DNA of 64,000 bases from Paenibacillus faecis (GTDB lineage: Bacteria > Bacillota > Bacilli > Paenibacillales > Paenibacillaceae): assembly GCF_008084145.1 (NCBI RefSeq), contig NZ_VSDO01000005.1:558001-622000 (forward strand). Reading direction: 5' to 3'. The notes beneath the pieces are model-generated. The model saw nothing but the letters and a program-made list of their open reading frames with translations, had not been told where the DNA came from and searched no databases. The position numbers and the translations under genes are program-made. Shown here piece by piece: positions 59,530 through 64,000 of the stretch (positions are counted from its first letter, which is position 1; each line of letters starts with the position of its first letter).

Positions 59530-59690
59530 ACATCATAGAAAAGATGGTCCTGTTCCTGAGAACCGAGGCGTATGCCAAGGCGAATAACCGGATGAAGGTA
59601 GCGGAGTGGGCCAGACAACAATATCGGAAAAACCGGGAAATGTACTTTGCAAATTGGGGTGGTTCGGATGTCGGACGATCGGCTTCATAG
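59526..59690 (+). CDS. Small early phage protein
   Basis: A 54-residue basic helical protein, TTG 59526 in the ATGA-like overlap with GGAGG upstream. NIIEKMVLFLRTEAYAKANN, RMKVAEWARQQYRKNREMYF. Not recognised. Confidence 0.6.
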   Translation: MNIIEKMVLFLRTEAYAKANNRMKVAEWARQQYRKNREMYFANWGGSDVGRSAS

Positions 59691-59799
59691 TCTCGGCAAA
59701 TATTTTGAGCATTTCAACGTCAGAGCACGTTATGGCATCACGTTTGAGGATTTTGTAGGGCGGGTCCAGCGCGGGGTTTGGGTTGCATGGCTGGCATAG
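59668..59799 (+). CDS. Very small early phage protein
   Basis: A 43-residue protein (SDDRLHSLGKYFEHFNVRAR, YGITFEDFVGRVQRGVWVAW) overlapping the previous gene by 23 bases. Weak ribosome binding site (TTGGGGTGG). Compatible with the dense packing of early phage genes. Confidence 0.55.
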   Translation: MSDDRLHSLGKYFEHFNVRARYGITFEDFVGRVQRGVWVAWLA

Positions 59800-59942
59800 A
59801 TCTGGACCGCTTCTCTCAGCCGCTGTGGGGCGAGCAGGAGCGCCGGACGCGGCGGGAGGATGAACTGGCCGAATACAAGCGGGAACGCGACGAGCGGCTT
59901 GAGGATGACTTGGAGGGAGGTGAGGAAGACGATGGCAACTAA
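59787..59942 (+). CDS. Very small Arg/Glu-rich early protein
   Basis: A 51-residue charged helical protein (GIDLDRFSQPLWGEQERRTR then ELAEYKRERDERLEDDLEGG) overlapping both neighbours. Function unknown. Confidence 0.55.
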   Translation: MAGIDLDRFSQPLWGEQERRTRREDELAEYKRERDERLEDDLEGGEEDDGN

Positions 59943-60105
59943 AACGCGGAACGACCTTATCGGTTGTAAGGGAACAGTTACCCGTCAGATCGAAGTATTG
60001 GACGCGCAGGAAGCGCCGGACGGAACGGTTGATATCTATGTCTCTGACAACATGGGTAACACCTACTGGACGTTATTGGACGGGGAAATTGACTTGGATT
60101 CATAG
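59932..60105 (+). CDS. Small beta-rich early protein
   Basis: A 57-residue protein with GGAGGTGAGG upstream: NDLIGCKGTVTRQIEVLDAQ, DGTVDIYVSDNMGNTYWTLL. Looks like a small OB or SH3-like barrel. Unknown. Confidence 0.6.
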   Translation: MATKTRNDLIGCKGTVTRQIEVLDAQEAPDGTVDIYVSDNMGNTYWTLLDGEIDLDS

Positions 60106-60172
60106 GGTCCTATTATTTTTTTGCCAAAAACGGGGTTTTGAGCCCAAAATCAACAGAAAGCGAGGGAAAACC

Positions 60173-60430
60173 ATGGATGACCAAACGCTGCAATACATGG
60201 GCGAACGGGTTGACAAGGCCCGGGAAATTAAGAAGAAAATCGCTAGGCTTAGAGATTTTATTAAGCACAGTGAAGGTAAAAGCAATATTGAAATAACCGC
60301 GGGTGGCCACGGATGCGTCCAGATACCAAGCTACGATTTCAAACGACTCGCCCTTAAAGCCAAAGCAGCCATCTTGAACCAAGTCCAGGAAGAAATAAAC
60401 CTGCTCGAGCAAGAGCTTGCCGAGTTGTAG
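60173..60430 (+). CDS. Small coiled-coil early protein
   Basis: An 85-residue protein, ATG 60173 with GCGAGGG upstream. Two helices (VDKAREIKKKIARLRDFIKH; AAILNQVQEEINLLEQELAE) around a beta turn (NIEITAGGHGCVQIPSYDF), as in Gp-type small phage proteins. Unknown. Confidence 0.65.
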   Translation: MDDQTLQYMGERVDKAREIKKKIARLRDFIKHSEGKSNIEITAGGHGCVQIPSYDFKRLALKAKAAILNQVQEEINLLEQELAEL

Positions 60431-60440
60431 GAGGGAGCGC

Positions 60441-60671
60441 ATGGCCGAAAAACCACAATTACCAGCTGCAGTTATTCAAGCGATTTATGAACGGCTTCCG
60501 GCCGTTGTCCGGATCGATATTCAAAATTACCTCTTTGCTTGGGATTGGCTTCAGTCGGAAACGAACGGAGATACCCGGGCCCACTTGATTAGCGAGCTCG
60601 AGCGGATTGAGCGGAAATACGGAATAACGGTAGAAAGAAAAAAAAGCCGCCCTGATAGGAGCGGTCAATAA
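60441..60671 (+). CDS. Small early protein
   Basis: A 76-residue protein: LPAAVIQAIYERLPAVVRID, IQNYLFAWDWLQSETNGDTR, AHLISELERIERKYGITVER. GGAGGGAGCG before ATG 60441. Not recognised. Confidence 0.65.
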   Translation: MAEKPQLPAAVIQAIYERLPAVVRIDIQNYLFAWDWLQSETNGDTRAHLISELERIERKYGITVERKKSRPDRSGQ

Positions 60672-60715
60672 GAAATAGTTCAAATCAATATTACCACGGA
60701 AAGCGAGGTACGTGA

Positions 60716-62293
60716 ATGGCAAAGCAAGTCAGATTTATCCGATGGGCGGGAAAGAACTTCGCCAGCTTGCGAGATATCGTCGTGGAATATGGCGATATCA
60801 CGAAATTGTCCGGCCACAACGGAGAAGGCAAATCGACAATCGGCACAGGCCCGGTATGGACATTGTGGGGATGCGACCTGTTCGGAAATAAGCACAATCC
60901 CAGCCCTACGACCTACGATTTTGATCGGGTTTTTTCGGTCCTTACCATTTCGATCGACGGCGAGGAATCGACCTTCGCTCGGGAGATCAACGAGAAGGGT
61001 GCCAATGTATTTTACATCAACGATGTCCCGGTCAAAGCAAAGGAGTATGAGGCCGCAGTGGCCGACCTATTCGATAAAGAGGACTTCTTATCCCTTTATA
61101 ACCCAGGCTTCTTTTTTACCCAGCATTGGACAAAACAGCGGGCCCAGATCCTAAAAAATTCTGTTCTGCCGGCAAAGTCCGAGGTTTTGGCGGAAATGAG
61201 CCGGACTGACCCCGGCCAAAAGCCGAAGGACATCGAGCTTAACCCAGCTGCGGCCAAGCTCGATGAGCTGACAAAGAAGCATTCTCTCGACGACCTTCAG
61301 AAGATTCACGGCGGGACCGGCGGCCAAAAGTCGAAGCTTGAAAAGCAGCATATCGCAGATCAAAGCCGGACGAAGACACTGCAGGAGCAGTTCGACCGCC
61401 TGCCAGCCGCGCCGGATGATATCGAAGCAGCAAAAACCGAATCTGCCGCGTTGCTTGAGCAAATCAAGACTATTGAAAAGCAAATTGACGCGACCAAGAT
61501 CGCCAACGATCAGCGTTCCGCGGTTCAGTCGCAACTCGCTGCAACGCGAGAACAAGTTGAGGCCGCCAAGGACCGGTATATGAAGGTCTACAACGAGCCG
61601 ATTGAGGATACCTGCCCAAGCTGCAAGCGGCCGCTGGATGAGGAAGCTGTTAAGGCGGTCACCGACAGCAAGGAGAAGCGGAAAGAAGAACTACGGTCCG
61701 AGCATGCTGCGCTGGTCGCAAAACGCAAGGAACTGGAGGAACAACTCGCCGGCACGGAAATGATCGACGTCTCCAAATTGTGGGGCGACATGCGGGAGCT
61801 GGAGCGAAAACGGGATGAACTCGAGGATACAATCCACGCAGACAAAGCCCGGCAGGGCCTCAAGAATGATGTTGAAGCAGCCAAACAGGCCGAGGACGAA
61901 ACGCTGGCGGCCCTGAAAGAGTCTATCTTTATCCTGGATGCCATCAAGGCGTACCGGGCCAAGGAGGCCGAATTACAGGCCGAGAAGGTCCAGTCTCTAT
62001 TCACCAGGCTCAAGATTCGCCTATTCAAATATGTCAAAACCTCGGACGAATGGGAGCCGGATTTCAGCATCCAGATGGACGGTAAGGATTACGCCACACT
62101 CTCGGTCGGCGAAAAGATCACCGCGGGGCTGGAGCTCACCGAAGTGCTCTTCAAGCAATCCGAATTGATCGTTCCGACCTTTGTCGATGGCATCGGCGAG
62201 TATACAGGCGAGTTCAAGATTTACGGCCAACTGATCACAGCCCAAGCGGTTAAAGGCCGCGCACTCACTATCGAAACGGAGGACCTTGGATGA
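60716..62293 (+). CDS. SbcC/RecN-like AAA ATPase with zinc hook
   Basis: A 525-residue SMC-type ATPase. Walker A (GHNGEGKST, ~33-41), two coiled-coil arms (LEQIKTIEKQIDATKIANDQ; ERKRDELEDTIHADKARQGL), a CPSC zinc hook at ~299 (EDTCPSCKRPLD), and an ABC-type signature LSVGEKITAGLELTE at ~463. The D-loop/Walker B segment IVPTFVDGIGEY follows. It probably works with RecT in phage recombination or replication; a nuclease partner (Mre11-like) may be the MBL-like or unseen genes. Full length. Confidence 0.88.
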   Translation: MAKQVRFIRWAGKNFASLRDIVVEYGDITKLSGHNGEGKSTIGTGPVWTLWGCDLFGNKHNPSPTTYDFDRVFSVLTISIDGEESTFAREINEKGANVFYINDVPVKAKEYEAAVADLFDKEDFLSLYNPGFFFTQHWTKQRAQILKNSVLPAKSEVLAEMSRTDPGQKPKDIELNPAAAKLDELTKKHSLDDLQKIHGGTGGQKSKLEKQHIADQSRTKTLQEQFDRLPAAPDDIEAAKTESAALLEQIKTIEKQIDATKIANDQRSAVQSQLAATREQVEAAKDRYMKVYNEPIEDTCPSCKRPLDEEAVKAVTDSKEKRKEELRSEHAALVAKRKELEEQLAGTEMIDVSKLWGDMRELERKRDELEDTIHADKARQGLKNDVEAAKQAEDETLAALKESIFILDAIKAYRAKEAELQAEKVQSLFTRLKIRLFKYVKTSDEWEPDFSIQMDGKDYATLSVGEKITAGLELTEVLFKQSELIVPTFVDGIGEYTGEFKIYGQLITAQAVKGRALTIETEDLG

Positions 62294-62442
62294 AACAGGG
62301 CAAGAACCCCACTCGCCGCCAGATGATCACAATCAAGGAAGCAGGTCTGAACCCGGAAAACTGGCTTGTGTCCAAGGCGCTTCCGGATCGCCTGGTTCTA
62401 ACCCACCGTTTCGCTGGAACAGAAAAAACCATCTTCATTTAG
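62290..62442 (+). CDS. DUF6906-like small protein
   Basis: A 50-residue basic protein (GKNPTRRQMITIKEAGLNPE, NWLVSKALPDRLVLTHRFAG). ATG 62290 overlaps the previous TGA. The pattern RRQ...I.AGLNPxNWLV matches DUF6906 proteins of Firmicute phages. Role unknown. Confidence 0.75.
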   Translation: MKQGKNPTRRQMITIKEAGLNPENWLVSKALPDRLVLTHRFAGTEKTIFI

Positions 62443-62457
62443 GAGGCAATTATTCAT

Positions 62458-63372
62458 ATGGCAGGTACAAATCAACTAGCAACAATCGGAAACTGGAGTA
62501 TCGAAGATATCGAAACAATGAAGCAGACACTTGCCGCAGGAACAACGGATTCACAGTTTCAGTTGTTCTTACGGACGGCGCACGCATCGGGACTCAATCC
62601 TTTCTTAAATCATATTTACGCCATTGTCTACCAAGGAAAAATGTCGCTGCAGATCGGTATTGAGGGGATTGCATACCTTGCAAAGCAACATGAGGGATAC
62701 CGAGGCTATGATGCCCAAATCGTCTGCGAAAACGACACATTTAAAGCCAAGAAATCCACCGTTTATAACGAAAAAACCGGGGAACGCGAAGATGAATGGA
62801 TCATTGTAGATCATGAAATCGGGTTCCCGCGTGGAAAAATCGTTGGTGCGTACGCCATTGCCTATCGGGACGGATTCCCACCGTTCACTGTCCTGATGGA
62901 TTGGAGCGAAGTCGAGCATTTTTTAAACAGCCAAATCCCGAACCAAAAAACGATGTGGACAAAGTACACGGCCGATATGTTCAAAAAGCACGTAGCGAAA
63001 CGAGCTTTGAAAGGGCAATTTGGAATCGACATCAGTGAGGATGATATCCCGGGTGCAGGATCTATCCTACCGGAATCCGAACCACAGCGCCGCGACATCA
63101 CCGCTGAAGTTAATGCAGCAGCCCAAAAGGAAGAGCCTAAACATGAGACACCGGCTGACGACGCTGACGAACTCAAAAAATGCCGCGAAAAAATGAAGGA
63201 GAATTTTTCGAAATTGGGTATCACCACGCCGGAGGGGATAGAAGAATACATCGCCAATCACGGCAAGATCAAAGGCGAGAAACCGACGCTTGCCGAATAT
63301 AAGGCGCTCCTGAAGGTCATGGACCTCCATATCGCTGAGAAGCAGGCAGCCGATGACTCGCTCCCGATGTGA
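62458..63372 (+). CDS. recT: RecT-family recombinase
   Basis: A 304-residue single-strand annealing protein. SDSQFQLFL-type N-terminus (TTDSQFQLFLRTAHASGLNP, FLNHIYAIVYQGKMSLQIGI), EGIAYLAKQHEGYRGYDAQI, IVGAYAIAYRDGFPPFTVLM and WTKYTADMFKKHVAKRALKG are diagnostic. The Glu/Lys-rich C-terminus binds partners. AGGAGG upstream. Works with the SbcC-like protein or an exonuclease in strand annealing. Confidence 0.93.
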   Translation: MAGTNQLATIGNWSIEDIETMKQTLAAGTTDSQFQLFLRTAHASGLNPFLNHIYAIVYQGKMSLQIGIEGIAYLAKQHEGYRGYDAQIVCENDTFKAKKSTVYNEKTGEREDEWIIVDHEIGFPRGKIVGAYAIAYRDGFPPFTVLMDWSEVEHFLNSQIPNQKTMWTKYTADMFKKHVAKRALKGQFGIDISEDDIPGAGSILPESEPQRRDITAEVNAAAQKEEPKHETPADDADELKKCREKMKENFSKLGITTPEGIEEYIANHGKIKGEKPTLAEYKALLKVMDLHIAEKQAADDSLPM

Positions 63373-63565
63373 AGTCGAACAACTGGACCTATTTGGCGGC
63401 GCTGATCTAAGCGGCGAGAAGCCGCTAAACGGCGTGTACTACGAGAAGGCGACGGACTTGTTCGTTTCCTTCTCCAGGGGACGCCGGTATAAGGAATGGC
63501 CGGCAAAGGGATGCACCTTTGACCGGGAATGGCAGGAACGAATCAAAAGGGAGCGAGCAATATGA
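63353..63565 (+). CDS. Small early protein after recT
   Basis: A 70-residue protein overlapping recT by 20 bases: EVEQLDLFGGADLSGEKPLN, GVYYEKATDLFVSFSRGRRY, then a basic tail. A QLDLFG-type motif recalls beta-clamp-binding peptides (QLxLF), seen in phage and host replication proteins. Function inferred only. Confidence 0.6.
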   Translation: MTRSRCEVEQLDLFGGADLSGEKPLNGVYYEKATDLFVSFSRGRRYKEWPAKGCTFDREWQERIKRERAI

Positions 63566-64000
63566 AGGTCGAGATTTTAGCAACCGGATCGAACGGTAAC
63601 TGTATCCACTTGCAAAGCGGCTCCACTGGGATCCTGATCGATGCCGGCAAGTGGAAGCGGGATTTGGAAAAGCGGCTGCTGGCTCGGGGGATCAATGCCG
63701 CGACGGATATCCAGGCCGTTTTCATTACCCACTCTCACGGGGACCATATCCGCGGCCTGACGCTGGCAAATAAGTACCGAGTCCAGGTTTGGGCCACCGA
63801 AGGCGAATGGAAAGGCATATCCGGTGTAGACGAGGAGCTGCGCCGGGTGCTGGAAACCCGTTGGAGCAAATATGATCCCGTTCAGATTGGCGAGCTGACG
63901 ATCCATCCCTTCCGAACTCACCACAATACCTACGAACCGGTTGGATACGCGATCGAGGACGATAGCGGCGCTCGGGCCTGCGTGGTGTTTGACACCGGCC
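63562..64000 (+). CDS. Metallo-beta-lactamase-fold hydrolase (partial, 3' end beyond window)
   Basis: The first 146 residues of an MBL-fold protein. N-terminal VEILATGSNGNCIHLQSGST, metal motif THSHGDHIRG at ~56, and a strand with His in HPFRTHHNTYEPVGYAI. Then GARACVVFDTG. YycJ/WalJ-like small MBL proteins look like this and act as nucleases or phosphodiesterases. The stop codon lies past 64,000. Confidence 0.85.
   Translation, partial: MKVEILATGSNGNCIHLQSGSTGILIDAGKWKRDLEKRLLARGINAATDIQAVFITHSHGDHIRGLTLANKYRVQVWATEGEWKGISGVDEELRRVLETRWSKYDPVQIGELTIHPFRTHHNTYEPVGYAIEDDSGARACVVFDTG

Larger units (their letters stand above)
23944..64000. mobile_element. Contractile-tailed prophage integrated in gerE (right end outside the window)
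   Basis: Over 40 kb of phage genes: left accessory arm, lambda-type head genes (GpA terminase, portal, ClpP-type protease, decoration D, capsid E), P2-like contractile tail and baseplate, lysis, control region and early genes with RecT and an SbcC-like ATPase. Structural genes look complete. No integrase is found between the junction and base 64,000. The late genes are near attL and the early genes run toward the unseen right end, so the recombinase is expected there. Confidence 0.92.

Overview
The window is a chromosomal segment of an endospore-forming Firmicute, most likely Paenibacillaceae. Evidence: CgeB-type spore glycosyltransferases, a YhcN/YlaJ spore lipoprotein, a GerE N-terminus, three sigma-K-like promoters and strong AGGAGG ribosome binding sites. 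The host part (about 1-23,940) is GC-rich; the rest is a large prophage whose left junction lies inside gerE and whose right end is beyond base 64,000.

Host part. Bases 1-15,870 form a spore-surface glycosylation and structural cluster. It has small helical proteins, an Arg/Pro-rich protein ending in a tetrapeptide-repeat tail, two CgeB-like glycosyltransferases carrying the same tail at their N-termini, three GT4 enzymes, one GT2 enzyme, and three genes that together could make a UDP-2-acetamido-2,6-dideoxy-L-hexose (L-FucNAc/L-QuiNAc type). It also has three members of a beta-rich, jelly-roll-like protein family, and is interrupted by one IS200-type element. A GalE-like epimerase (minus strand), a YhcN/YlaJ lipoprotein, the murR-nagB-nagA operon, a MarR regulator, a DUF1801 protein and a frameshifted glpK follow.

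Prophage. gerE is cut after about 49 codons at base ~23,942. An AT-rich left arm of accessory genes and a candidate structured RNA comes first (23,950-28,994). A rightward late operon follows: terminase, portal, ClpP-type protease, decoration and capsid proteins, contractile tail sheath/tube, gpE/E' with a -1 slippery heptamer, tape measure, baseplate, fibre, holins and a C39-type lysin (29,304-51,135). Next is a mixed-strand control and moron region (51,147-58,238) with an ATP-dependent DNA ligase, several Xre regulators, two sets of repeated operators and two LexA-like boxes. Rightward early genes end the window (58,238-64,000): ORF6N antirepressor-like protein, many small proteins, an SbcC-like ATPase, RecT and a truncated metallo-beta-lactamase-fold gene. 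No integrase is visible; it should lie with attR and the 3' half of gerE past the window.

Main inference: this resembles the sporulation-gene-interrupting prophages (skin in sigK, SPbeta in spsM). In B. subtilis GerE controls late spore-coat/crust genes including cge genes, and here the interrupted gerE lies about 8 kb from a CgeB-type cluster. The prophage may therefore act as a developmental switch for the spore surface. Only the left junction can be seen, so excision is inferred, not shown.
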